Shown one piece after another: positions 18,352 through 26,931 of a DNA stretch of 64,000 bases; the stretch's first letter is position 1; every line of letters starts with the position of its first letter. The stretch is from Planctomycetota bacterium (GTDB taxonomy: Bacteria > Planctomycetota > Planctomycetia > Isosphaerales > Isosphaeraceae): the NCBI GenBank assembly GCA_028291545.1, contig JAQGHR010000149.1:1-64000 (forward strand), written 5' to 3'. The position numbers and the translations under genes are program-made. The notes beneath the pieces are model-generated. The model did not search any database, had not been told where the DNA came from, and worked only from the letters and a program-made list of their open reading frames with translations.

Positions 18352-18502
18352 GGGGACGACCGTTACCGCGGCGTTCGCCATGAGAGAAATGATGGTCGAC
18401 TTCTCGATGGGGACGGGTATCCCGATTGCCAATCTCCAGGTGTTCGCCAATAATGATAGACGTCACGGATGGATTCCCGGCGTTCGAGGAGTTTCGCCGA
18501 CG

Positions 18503-19342
18503 ATGACGCGATTGCGCGGGATCGCATTGGGCTTCGTGCCGCTGATCGCCCTGTCGTCGGCGAACGCGCAATCGCGCGGTCATTCGGGGCCTGAGAGATC
18601 CGGCTGGACGTCGCATCACGTCGGGCCCGGTCACAAATCGCACGGCCCCGGGCTCTCGCCGGTCACGATCAATCCGGGGTGCAGACCGATTGGCTCATAC
18701 CCGACGATCATCGGGTACACGCCGATCTATTATGGCTGGAGCCCCTACCTGCTCACGCCTCCCATGATGGCGACCGGGCCGGTGATGCCGCCGCTGACGT
18801 TCGGGGACCCCACCGTTTTCATCCCGCCCGTCATGGTCGCGACCCGGACGGCGAATCCCACACCGCGACCCATGGGTCGCAATGTCAACCGATCGAAAGA
18901 GTTGATGACGCTTGGCGATCGGCTGTTCCGCGCGGGGAACTACGTGCGTGCCGTCGATCGTTACGAGCAGGCCATCCGCGCCGATCCGGACCTGGCCGAA
19001 CCGAGAGCCCGCCTGGCCCAGGTCGCCCTGGTTCGCGGCAAGTACGGCGAGGCCGCGAACAAGTTCCGCGAGGCGCAGGCGGCCGAACCGGGCTGGCTGG
19101 CCACGGCGGGAAATGCCCAGGATCTCTACCCCGAGCCCGCGGATTTCGCCCGCCATGTCGCCCGCCTGGAGGCCCACTTGCAGGCCCATGTGGATGACCG
19201 AGACGGCTGGCTCGTGCTGGGTGCGCTCTGGTACCTCTCCGGCCGGACCCAGAAAGCGGCGGACGTCTTCCTCCGACTCTCCGACCGCAAGGAAGACCCC
19301 ACCCTGCGCGCCTTCCTCGCGGCGACCAAGACGGGCGAGTGA
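18503..19342 (+). CDS. Exported tetratricopeptide-repeat protein
   Basis: A 279-residue protein when started at the ATG at 18503, which has GAGGAG upstream and opens a signal peptide ('MTRLRGIALGFVPLIALSSANA'). The ORF-track start lies inside the kinase gene and is unlikely. A Pro/Gly-rich segment (about 25-120) with repeated 'YGWSP', 'TPPMM' and 'PPLTFGDP'-like phrases precedes TPR motifs beginning 'LGDRLFRAGNYVRAVDRYEQAIRADP' and 'VALVRGKYGEAANKFREA'. TPRs usually mediate protein contacts. It begins about 150 bases after the kinase stop on the same strand, so it may be co-expressed with it. Confidence 0.78.
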   Translation: MTRLRGIALGFVPLIALSSANAQSRGHSGPERSGWTSHHVGPGHKSHGPGLSPVTINPGCRPIGSYPTIIGYTPIYYGWSPYLLTPPMMATGPVMPPLTFGDPTVFIPPVMVATRTANPTPRPMGRNVNRSKELMTLGDRLFRAGNYVRAVDRYEQAIRADPDLAEPRARLAQVALVRGKYGEAANKFREAQAAEPGWLATAGNAQDLYPEPADFARHVARLEAHLQAHVDDRDGWLVLGALWYLSGRTQKAADVFLRLSDRKEDPTLRAFLAATKTGE

Positions 19343-19377
19343 GAGGTTTTACGGACAGCCGCTGACCGGGGCTGCTG

Positions 19378-19451
19378 AGTGGGGCGGGCCTCCCTGCCCG
19401 GCTACATAAGAGTCAAATGCCTGGTAGGTGGGCAGGGACGCCCGCCCCACT
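19378..19451. repeat. Palindromic intergenic element (family E)
   Basis: Two 28-base arms (19378-19405 and 19424-19451) are inverted copies with three mismatches. They begin AGTGGGGCGGGC and end in the reverse complement GCCCGCCCCACT, with an 18-base central loop. The element sits in the gap between the TPR gene stop and the convergent minus-strand gene at 19537. The transcript could form a very stable hairpin and could end transcription from both sides, but there is no T-tract. Confidence 0.8.
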
Positions 19452-19536
19452 GGAGATCCGCAGCCTGCCCGATCTCGATGACGGCTACGGTCAAGATTCC
19501 CCTCCCCCCTACCCTTGCGGCGCTCTCAGCCCGTAA

Positions 19537-19917
19537 TCAACCCGATTTCGATTTCCCGGCCATCGGCTTACGGGCCTTCTCCCTGCGGCTCCGGCGGATC
19601 GCGTCAATCCTATCTCGCCGGGCGAGGTAGGCGATCGCGGCGCGGAGCTTGATCGGCGTGTCACTGGGCTCGACGACCAGGCGGAACAGGAGATGTTCGC
19701 ACGCATCGATTCGCGATCCCTCGGCCATGTCGACGAACTCCGCGTACTCGCGGTCGGCGCGAACGTGGCGCAGGAAGCGGGTGTAGCTGATGCCAGCCTT
19801 GATGCAGGCCAGCTTCCGCCCGTACCCCGATCGGAGGAGGTCGAGAATTAAAATCCCCACGGAGGAATCGAAATCCTTTCTTGGCCGTCCCACGTTCCGC
19901 CTCGCGACTGTCGTCAT
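19537..19917 (-). CDS. Small basic helix-turn-helix-like protein of unknown function
   Basis: A 126-residue protein from the ATG at 19917; a GTG 11 codons upstream at 19950 is an alternative with GAAGGTG before it. After 'GRPRKDFDSSVGILILDLL' comes 'GRKLACIKAGISYTRFLRHVRAD', which reads like a helix-turn-helix similar to small-terminase or resolvase DNA-binding regions ('ACIKAGIS..TF..W' pattern). The C-terminus is rich in Arg and Lys ('IRRSRREKARKP'). No enzymatic motif is seen. Palindromic elements lie on both sides (19378-19451 and 20037-20211), and it is transcribed against its neighbours. It may be a mobile-element relic or a DNA-binding accessory protein. Confidence 0.6.
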   Translation of the reverse strand: MTTVARRNVGRPRKDFDSSVGILILDLLRSGYGRKLACIKAGISYTRFLRHVRADREYAEFVDMAEGSRIDACEHLLFRLVVEPSDTPIKLRAAIAYLARRDRIDAIRRSRREKARKPMAGKSKSG

Positions 19918-20036
19918 GGCCGTCCCGTCTCGAATCGGTGATCGCCGCACGGTCCCACCTTCGCAGATCGCGAGGGTCGAGCGAGCCCGTGCCCATCAGA
20001 GACCATCGCAACGACGCGGTGAAATGATCCGGCGAA

Positions 20037-20211
20037 ATCGGAGAGTTTCACGCAGAGGCGGGGAGGCGCAGAGAAGACACAGGGAAAAAAGCCCAGATTG
20101 CAAGTCGGGAGACATCCCAAGCACCCTGAATCCCTGACCCCTCAACCAAGATGTGATCAGCTCTTCTCCGTCTGCTCTGCGCCTCCCCGCCTCTGCGTGA
20201 AACTCTCCGAT
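20037..20211. repeat. Palindromic element with perfect 37-bp inverted repeats (family A, copy 1)
   Basis: The left arm (20037-20073) begins ATCGGAGAGTTTCACGCAGA. The right arm (20175-20211) is its exact reverse complement over 37 bases. The arms enclose 101 bases of unrelated sequence with no ORF of note. The core TTTCACGCAGAGGCGGGGAG recurs in the copy at 32716-32872 and, decayed, near 58425. No target-site duplication was established. It resembles a MITE-like or REP-like intergenic element. Confidence 0.9.
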
Positions 20212-20312
20212 CCCCACTCACCTTTCCTTCGGACCGCTCCCGCGACATCCCGCGCAAAACCTGGCACAATGGGCCGGTCCGCCAATGCCTAACACGGGAT
20301 GCCAGGAGTGCC

Positions 20313-21239
20313 ATGCGATACTACGCCGCGGCTTGCCAGACGGACCTCCCCTGCCCTCGTTCGCGGTCGGAGATCGCCGGGCGCGTGGGGGATTTGCTCG
20401 CCATGGTGGATCGGGCGGTCGTGGGGTATGAGCCGTTCTTCGATGTCAAACTGCTGGTCTTCCCGGAATTCGCGCACGCCGCGCCGATCTATGAGACGGC
20501 CGGGGAACTCCTGGACAAGCTCGCGGTCCCGGTGCCGAACGAGCATACGGATCGATACGCGAGGAAGGCCAAGGAACGGGGCGTTTACATCCAGACGGGG
20601 ACGTTCCTGGAGAGCGATCCACGCTGGCCGTGCGTGGTCTTCAACACGACGTGCCTGATCGGCCCGGACGGCGTGCTGTCGAAGTACCGCAAGGTCAATC
20701 CGTGGCTGCCGTGGGAGGTCCACGCCAGCCCGCACGACCTGGAAGGCTACGACGAGCCCCTGTTCCCCGTGGTCGAGACCGAGATCGGCAAGCTCGGGGT
20801 GGCGATCTGCTACGACTGGCTGTTTCCCGAGGCCATTCGCGCGCTGGCCTTGAACGGGGCCGAGGTCCTGATTCGCGTCTCGGCCTACATGGACCCCTGG
20901 GGGGCGACCCCGCCGATGGACTGGTGGACGCTGTTCAATCGCGCCCGGGCGGCCGAGAACATGGCTTTCGTGGTGGCGGCCAACCAGGGCGCCAGCGCGT
21001 CGAATTATCCGCCGTTCTCCTGGCCGGGCGGGAGCATGATCGTGGATTTCGACGGACGCATCCTGAGTCAGGCCGACCCCGGTCCCGGCGAGAAGATCGT
21101 CGTCGGGCCGATCGATATCGGGGCCCTGCGCGAGGAGCGCGGGCGTCGTCGCGGCCACAGCCTGCTTTCCCACATCCGCACCGAGGCTTACAATTCGCTC
21201 TACGCCCGGCCGATCTTCCGTCCCGGCGGTCGCGATTGA
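20313..21239 (+). CDS. Carbon-nitrogen hydrolase (nitrilase superfamily)
   Basis: A 308-residue cytoplasmic hydrolase carrying the nitrilase catalytic triad: Glu52 in 'VFPEFAH', Lys127 in 'SKYRKVNPW' and Cys166 in 'GVAICYDWLFPEAIR'. The overall length and the spacing of the triad fit amidase/carbamoylase branches of the superfamily. Such enzymes cleave C-N bonds of amides, N-carbamoyl compounds or nitriles; the substrate cannot be read from these motifs. The ATG at 20313 has CCAGGAG upstream at suitable spacing. Its downstream neighbour is an exported lipoprotein with its own ribosome site 76 bases later. Confidence 0.9.
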   Translation: MRYYAAACQTDLPCPRSRSEIAGRVGDLLAMVDRAVVGYEPFFDVKLLVFPEFAHAAPIYETAGELLDKLAVPVPNEHTDRYARKAKERGVYIQTGTFLESDPRWPCVVFNTTCLIGPDGVLSKYRKVNPWLPWEVHASPHDLEGYDEPLFPVVETEIGKLGVAICYDWLFPEAIRALALNGAEVLIRVSAYMDPWGATPPMDWWTLFNRARAAENMAFVVAANQGASASNYPPFSWPGGSMIVDFDGRILSQADPGPGEKIVVGPIDIGALREERGRRRGHSLLSHIRTEAYNSLYARPIFRPGGRD

Positions 21240-21315
21240 TCCGCGACCCCGCATCTTTCCGGCCGTGCGGTCGTCATTCATTCGATTTATCGTTTGCTTA
21301 CACAGGAGCCCGACG

Positions 21316-24300
21316 ATGCGAATTCGCATCCGTCACCGTGCGCTGGCCGCGCTGGCGATCTGCACGCTTGTTGTGGCCGGTTGTAACTGGGGCACCAAAC
21401 CCGCCGCCCCTCCCGCCACGACGAAGGCCGCGCCGCTCAAGGACGAGGTCCCTCCCGAGAACCTCGCCGCCTTCCTGAATGCACACCAGGAGGGCCTGGG
21501 ATACATGGAGCGTTATGATTATCCGAAGGCCGTCCGCGCCTTCAAGAAGGCCCACGAGCTGGCGCCGGGCCTGATCGCCGGTTCGATCAACCTGGCGATC
21601 GCGATGCTCAACGATACCGGCTCGCAGGAGGAGAAGAAGAAGGACAAGAAGGGGAAAAACATCGAGGCCGACCCCGACCAGCCCAAGGTCGACAAGTTTG
21701 CCGTACCGCTCGCGCTCCTCGACGAGGTTATCGCCCGCGATCCGATGAATCTCCACGCGCACTTCTGCCGGGGCATCATCCTGGAGTACCTGGGAGATAT
21801 GAAGGCGCAGGCGGACTTTGTGTTCGTGAGGGATCGCGATCCGTCCGATGGCTCCGCCTGGCTCAAGGTCGGCACCACGCTGTCCAACCCCGACCGGCCC
21901 GAGTTCCCCGCCGGCCCGAAGCAGGCCAAGGAGTTGATCCGCATTTACACGGAGTCGCTGAAGCGCAACCCGTATAACGCCCTTGCCGCTTACAGGCTCT
22001 CGCAGGCCTACTCCTGGGCCGGACGGATGGACGATTGGAAGACGTATAAGGAACTGCGAGAGGCTCTCAACCCGGATCAGAACGTGAAGGCGCCCGGCGA
22101 CTCCGGCCTGACCGTTTACGGCGAGATGGGGAAATACGCCTCGGTCATCAATCCCTTCCCCTCATCGAGGCCACCCGCCGCGGCTGGCCGCCCTCCCCGG
22201 TTCGAGACTCCCCGGCCGATCGTCGTGAAACTCGCCGAGGGGGATCGCTGGGTGAAAGAATCCGACTTCACGGGCAAGCTCGCCGTCCTCGGTCGGGCGC
22301 GCAAGCGGTTCGGCGCCGCGGTGGCGACGTTCGACGTCAACAGGGACGGCAAAATCGACCTCTATCTCGCCTCGGGCGTGATGGGATCGAAGGGGGTCCG
22401 CGACGTCCTGCTCGTCAACAAGGGGGACGGCAAGTTCGAGGACGCAACGCTCGCCTTCGGGCTTCCCCCCGACCGCGCCAGCCTGGGAGTGGCGACGGGC
22501 GATTTCGACGCCGATCGCAACATCGACCTCTTCCTCACGGGCGTTGGCGACAATCGTCTCTTCCGCAATCTCGGGGGCAAGTCATTCGAGGATCTGACCG
22601 GCGCACTCGGCCCTGCGAGCCCGGCCATTGGCCTGTGCGCGAGATGGGTCGACCTGGATCAGGATGGAGATCTGGACCTGTACGTCGTGAATCTCGCCTC
22701 GGCCGCCGACGCGGAATCCGTCTTGACCGATAAGCCCCCCAAGGGACATGCCAACCTCGCGTATCGCAACGACGGGCAGCCCGCGCCGGCGAGCGGCCCG
22801 CCCGATACCTGGGCACCGATCGCCGCCTCCGCTCCCGAGGAGAACGCGGGGGCCGGCCTGTCGATCAAGTTCACGCCATGGACCATAGACGAGGCGAAGG
22901 CCCTGGCCGCCGGCGATGGGGTACACACCGCGATCGCGATCCTCGACATCGACAATGACCGGGATATGGATATCCTGATCACCGCCGACGGCGAGCCGGC
23001 CTCGGTGATCCTGAATGACCGATTGGGCCGATTCCACCTCCAATCGATCGCGACCTTGAAGGCGGACCCGCCCGCCTCCAGCCTCGTCGTGCTCGATCTC
23101 GACAAGGACGGTCTGGCCGATCTCGTGCGGACCAGCGCCTCGGGCCCGGTCCTGGCACGCAGGAATGTCACGACGCGCGGCCCCGAGGGCGAGACCGACA
23201 TCAAGTTCGAGCCCTTCCCGATCGACGCCCGGTTCTGGCGATCGGCTCGCGTGGCCGACCTCGACCTCGACGGATCGCTCGACGTCCTCGGATTACCGAC
23301 GGCCGAGTCTTCGCCCATGCCGATGTTCGCCCGGGCCGAGGGTCCCCGGCTGGTCACCTCGGCGCTGGCCCTGGGTCCCGACGCGACGGCGCCTCTGGAG
23401 GGCCTGGCCTATGCCGACCTGATCGGCGATTCCCTGCCCGACGTCGTGCTGGTTCGCGACGGTGAGGGGCCTCGCACGGCCCGTAATCTCGGCAACGGCA
23501 ATCACTGGCTCGGCCTGGACCTCGGCGGCCAGTGGCACATCAAATTCAACCAGATGCGCACGAATTCCCAGGCGATCGGCGTCCGCGTGTCCATTGAAGG
23601 GGACGGTCTGCTCGTCCCCTACGATCACACCTCGCCGGAGGGCGGCCTCTCGCAATCCTCGGGGCCGGTTTTTCTGGGCCTGGGGACACATCAAAAGGCA
23701 CGCCTCGTCCGATTGAAGTGGCCCGATGGGGTGCTTCAGTGCGAGCTGGATGAAGATGCTGATAAGTTGATGCCGCTGGTCGAGAACAATCGCAAGCAAG
23801 GCTCCTGCCCCGTCCTGTTCACCTGGAACGGCGAGCGCATGGTCTGCCTGGGCGACTTCCTGGGAGGGGGCGGGCTCGGCTACCTCGTCGCGCCGGGCGT
23901 GTATGGTGAGCCGGACAGGGATGAGGCGGTCGCGATCGCGGGGGACCAGTTGACGCCGGTGAATGGGCGCTACCGGATCTCGATCACCGAACCGATGAGC
24001 GAGCTGGCGTATCTGGATAAGATCACGCTCGACGTCGTGGATCGACCGCCGGGCGTCTCGGCCGCGCCGGACGAGCGGTTCGCGCCGGGTGGGAATCGGC
24101 CGACGGGAAAACTCCTCGCCTGGACGGAGCCGATCGAGTTCGTCCGCGCCATGGACCTGAAGGGCAAGGACGTGGCCGACTCCTTGCGCAAGGCGGATCG
24201 CGTGTTCGCCGACGGTTTCAAGCGGCTTTCGGGCTGGATCGGCTACGCGGAGGATCACGGGATCATGCTCGACTTCGGCGATCGGCTGGCGAAGATGGGG

Positions 24301-25068
24301 CCGAACGATCGGGTGGCGCTGGTGCTCGTGGGCTACACCGAGTATCCCTACTCGCAGACGAATTACGCGGCGAGCACGGCGGGCGTGCCGCTGAAGCCGC
24401 CGGTGCTGGAGAGGCTCCAGGACGACGGCTCGTGGAAGGTCATCGACGCCGATCCCGGCTATCCGGCCGGGATGGAGCGGATGACCGTGCTGGAATTGAC
24501 CGGCAAGCTCAATGGTCCCAGGTGCGTGATTCGACTCCGTACGAATATGGAGATCGGGTGGGATCAGGCGTTCCTGGCCCCGATTGCCGGGGACGCGGGG
24601 CTTCGGGTCACGACGGTCCCGGTCGGAAATGCGGCGCTTTCCCACCGGGGCACCATGCGCGAGGTGTCCCCGGATGGGAAATTGCCTTTGACTTATGATT
24701 ATCTCTACGTCGATCCGGCACCGCTGGCGAACCTGGTCGGCAAGCTCACGCGGTTCGGCGACGTGACACCGCTCCTGACGGGCGACGACGACCGGCTCTG
24801 CATCCTCGGACCCGGCGACGAGGTGCGGGTGGAATTTCCCTCGGCAACGGTCCCGCAATTGCCTGAAGGTTGGACGCGATCGTTCGTGCTGCGGACCATC
24901 GGCTACTGCAAGGACGCCGACCCGTTCACCGCCGGGAGCGATACGGTTGGCCCCCTGCCCTGGCGCGGAATGCCCAGCTTCCCGTTCGGTCCCGAAGGGC
25001 ACAGGCCGCTCGACCCAGGCTACCGTGCTTACCTGGATTCGTATCAGACCCGATCCGTGGGCCGGTGA
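21316..25068 (+). CDS. Exported lipoprotein with TPR, FG-GAP/VCBS repeats and an ASPIC/UnbV domain
   Basis: A 1,250-residue lipoprotein from the ATG at 21316 (AGGAG upstream); the lipobox is 'LVVAGC'. A TPR-like region occupies roughly 50-260 ('AVRAFKKAHELAPGLI', 'YNALAAYRLSQAYSWAG'). FG-GAP/VCBS-type repeats follow with calcium-type loops such as 'DVNRDGKIDLYLA', 'DLDQDGDLDLYVV' and 'DIDNDRDMDILIT', which normally build a beta-propeller. 'NGNHWLGLDLGG' and 'NSQAIGVRVSIEGDG' mark an ASPIC/UnbV (CRTAC1-like) domain around 730-830. The last 400 residues are of unknown fold. This architecture is common in planctomycetes and related bacteria; the function is not known and adhesion or scaffolding is only a guess. 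Confidence 0.85.
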   Translation: MRIRIRHRALAALAICTLVVAGCNWGTKPAAPPATTKAAPLKDEVPPENLAAFLNAHQEGLGYMERYDYPKAVRAFKKAHELAPGLIAGSINLAIAMLNDTGSQEEKKKDKKGKNIEADPDQPKVDKFAVPLALLDEVIARDPMNLHAHFCRGIILEYLGDMKAQADFVFVRDRDPSDGSAWLKVGTTLSNPDRPEFPAGPKQAKELIRIYTESLKRNPYNALAAYRLSQAYSWAGRMDDWKTYKELREALNPDQNVKAPGDSGLTVYGEMGKYASVINPFPSSRPPAAAGRPPRFETPRPIVVKLAEGDRWVKESDFTGKLAVLGRARKRFGAAVATFDVNRDGKIDLYLASGVMGSKGVRDVLLVNKGDGKFEDATLAFGLPPDRASLGVATGDFDADRNIDLFLTGVGDNRLFRNLGGKSFEDLTGALGPASPAIGLCARWVDLDQDGDLDLYVVNLASAADAESVLTDKPPKGHANLAYRNDGQPAPASGPPDTWAPIAASAPEENAGAGLSIKFTPWTIDEAKALAAGDGVHTAIAILDIDNDRDMDILITADGEPASVILNDRLGRFHLQSIATLKADPPASSLVVLDLDKDGLADLVRTSASGPVLARRNVTTRGPEGETDIKFEPFPIDARFWRSARVADLDLDGSLDVLGLPTAESSPMPMFARAEGPRLVTSALALGPDATAPLEGLAYADLIGDSLPDVVLVRDGEGPRTARNLGNGNHWLGLDLGGQWHIKFNQMRTNSQAIGVRVSIEGDGLLVPYDHTSPEGGLSQSSGPVFLGLGTHQKARLVRLKWPDGVLQCELDEDADKLMPLVENNRKQGSCPVLFTWNGERMVCLGDFLGGGGLGYLVAPGVYGEPDRDEAVAIAGDQLTPVNGRYRISITEPMSELAYLDKITLDVVDRPPGVSAAPDERFAPGGNRPTGKLLAWTEPIEFVRAMDLKGKDVADSLRKADRVFADGFKRLSGWIGYAEDHGIMLDFGDRLAKMGPNDRVALVLVGYTEYPYSQTNYAASTAGVPLKPPVLERLQDDGSWKVIDADPGYPAGMERMTVLELTGKLNGPRCVIRLRTNMEIGWDQAFLAPIAGDAGLRVTTVPVGNAALSHRGTMREVSPDGKLPLTYDYLYVDPAPLANLVGKLTRFGDVTPLLTGDDDRLCILGPGDEVRVEFPSATVPQLPEGWTRSFVLRTIGYCKDADPFTAGSDTVGPLPWRGMPSFPFGPEGHRPLDPGYRAYLDSYQTRSVGR

Positions 25069-25270
25069 TGATCGCCGCTCCCGATGTTGCCAGAACTCAC
25101 CGTCAGATCACCCAATCTTGCAATTAACACGTCACACTGACCAAAATAACCCGTCTTTGCAGGGCGAACGAGACGGGACCGATCCTCGCATCCGGCCTCG
25201 GTGTTCAAGTCCAGGGAGGGGACGCGACGGAACGGCCGAGACCGTCCCCGACTCCTTGGAGGTACCGGGA

Positions 25271-25816
25271 ATGATGAGGTTGAATCGACCGACGATAGCC
25301 GCCGTGGCAATAACAATCGCGCTCATGGGATCGGTGTCGGCCGATGTCATCTCGTCTGCCCGCCCGCCCTCGTTGCCGGGCCTCGCACCTCCGCCGAGCC
25401 TGACGCCACCGTTGCCGGAGGGTGGCGATCCACTGGGGCTCACCGGCGCGGCCGCGGCGTTGAATCGCGAGAACTCTCCCCTGCTCCGAGAAGCCGAACG
25501 CGGCGCCCTCGCCGGTTCGTCGCTGGCCGATCACCCAATCCCATCCGCAGCGCCTTTTCCCCTGGCGCGGCCTGAGCTGCCCAGAGAGACGCTGCTGGGT
25601 GCCTCAACCCGCGAGGCCGTCCGCGATCGATCGGTCCGCAATCTCGAACGCGGTTCCGACCCCTTCTCCGGCCATAACATCCGCATTCCCGAGCCCGCCT
25701 CGTTGACGCTCCTCTTCGCCGGCTTGATCGGGCTGGTTGCGCGGAACCGCCTTCGCCGCGACCACCACCCGAAGAAGATCGTGCCGGTCAACCCCGATGT
25801 CGTCGCCCCCGGCTGA
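25271..25816 (+). CDS. PEP-CTERM sorting-signal protein
   Basis: A 181-residue secreted protein. It starts at the ATG at 25271 with TTGGAGGT upstream, and residues about 1-25 form a signal peptide ('AAVAITIALMGSVSA'). The middle is Pro/Leu-rich with no recognisable fold. The C-terminus is a textbook PEP-CTERM signal: 'PEPASLTLLFAGLIGLVARN' followed by an Arg cluster ('RLRR') and a polar tail, recognised by exosortase/archaeosortase-type transpeptidases. The tail is longer after the Arg cluster than in many PEP-CTERM proteins. No exosortase is in this window. The protein is likely released to or anchored at the cell envelope. Confidence 0.8.
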   Translation: MMRLNRPTIAAVAITIALMGSVSADVISSARPPSLPGLAPPPSLTPPLPEGGDPLGLTGAAAALNRENSPLLREAERGALAGSSLADHPIPSAAPFPLARPELPRETLLGASTREAVRDRSVRNLERGSDPFSGHNIRIPEPASLTLLFAGLIGLVARNRLRRDHHPKKIVPVNPDVVAPG

Positions 25817-25962
25817 GGCGCGACGACTGGCCGACGGCGGAACGCAACCTCAAGATCCCGCCTTGATCGCCGGCCGCGATGCGGTATAACACCGCGCAGG
25901 TCGGTGCGCGTCACGTCTCGGCGACGGCATCGGCGTGAACAGCCAGCCAGGGAAGGCTTGCC

Positions 25963-26889
25963 ATGCCGGTCGAACTTCGACCCGTTTCAACCGAGCTGGT
26001 CCTCTCGCGCCGGCGAGCCGTCGCAGCCCTGGCGATTGGCGGCGCGGCGATGGTGGCGGGATGCTCGCGGAACGCGGGCTCACGCGGCCACCAGGGCGGC
26101 TGGTATGCCCTGCTCTCCGATCCCCACATCGCGGCCGATCCCTCGGCGCAGTTGCGCGGCGAGACGATGGCCGACAACCTCCGCGCGGTTGTGTCCGACA
26201 TCCTTCATGCCGACGACCCGCCCCACGGGGTCTTGATCGACGGCGACCTCGCCTTCCACCATGGCGGTCCCGGCGACTATCAGACGCTGCTCGACGCGGT
26301 CCATCCACTGCGCCGCGAGAGCCTCCCCTTGCACCTGACCCTGGGCAACCACGACGACCGCGCGAACCTTCGCGCCGCCATCCTCGGCGAAGGCGACCCC
26401 TCCCGGAGGTTTGCGGAGGATAAGGCCGTCTCGACGGTCTCCGGCCCAAGCCTGCGGTTCGTCCTGCTGGATTCTCAGGATGGCGTGAACGTGACGGCCG
26501 GCCGTCTGGGCGATGATCAGCTGGTCTGGCTGGCAAGAGACCTCGATGCGCACGGGACGACCCCCACCGTCGTGCTCGTCCACCACAACATCAACGCCCG
26601 CAGCGAGTCGGCCCTGCGGGACACCGAGGCCCTGCTCAACGTGCTCCGGCCCAGGGGGCAGGCGAAGGCCGTGGTCTTCGGCCATACCCATGTCTGGAAT
26701 GTGCGCGAAATCGACGGCATCCACATGATCAACCTCCCCGCCGTCGGCTATCGGTTCCTGCCCAAACAGCCGCTCGGCTGGGTCGTGCTTCGCCCCGAGC
26801 CGGACGGCGCGGAGCTTGAACTGCGATGCATCGGCGGCGACCGTCGACAGGATCGAAGACGCGTGTCGTTGCGCTGGCGGACGGGCTGA
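25963..26889 (+). CDS. Tat/lipoprotein-type metallophosphoesterase
   Basis: A 308-residue calcineurin-like phosphoesterase. The N-terminus 'SRRRAVAALAIGGAAMVAGC' combines a twin-Arg signal with a lipobox-like Cys. Metal-ligand motifs appear in the expected order: 'LLSDPHIA' (Asp53, His55), 'LIDGDLAFHHG', 'LTLGNHDD', 'VLVHHNIN' and 'VVFGHTHVW'. The pattern is that of class III cyclic-nucleotide phosphodiesterase (CpdA)-like enzymes, although the exported location argues against a cytoplasmic cAMP role. The ribosome site GGAAGG precedes the ATG. The next gene starts 43 bases downstream on the same strand. Confidence 0.87.
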   Translation: MPVELRPVSTELVLSRRRAVAALAIGGAAMVAGCSRNAGSRGHQGGWYALLSDPHIAADPSAQLRGETMADNLRAVVSDILHADDPPHGVLIDGDLAFHHGGPGDYQTLLDAVHPLRRESLPLHLTLGNHDDRANLRAAILGEGDPSRRFAEDKAVSTVSGPSLRFVLLDSQDGVNVTAGRLGDDQLVWLARDLDAHGTTPTVVLVHHNINARSESALRDTEALLNVLRPRGQAKAVVFGHTHVWNVREIDGIHMINLPAVGYRFLPKQPLGWVVLRPEPDGAELELRCIGGDRRQDRRRVSLRWRTG

Positions 26890-26931
26890 GAGGGTGAGCA
26901 TGCGTCCGGACGCACGGAGGAATCACCCCCG

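Noticed and set aside
20037-20211. CRISPR array or attachment site
   Set aside because: There is only one inverted pair with a non-repeated interior, no spacers and no cas genes or integrase, so it is a palindromic element.
23293-25002. 569-codon open frame on the minus strand
   Set aside because: Shadow of the ASPIC lipoprotein gene; no ribosome site or recognisable domain.
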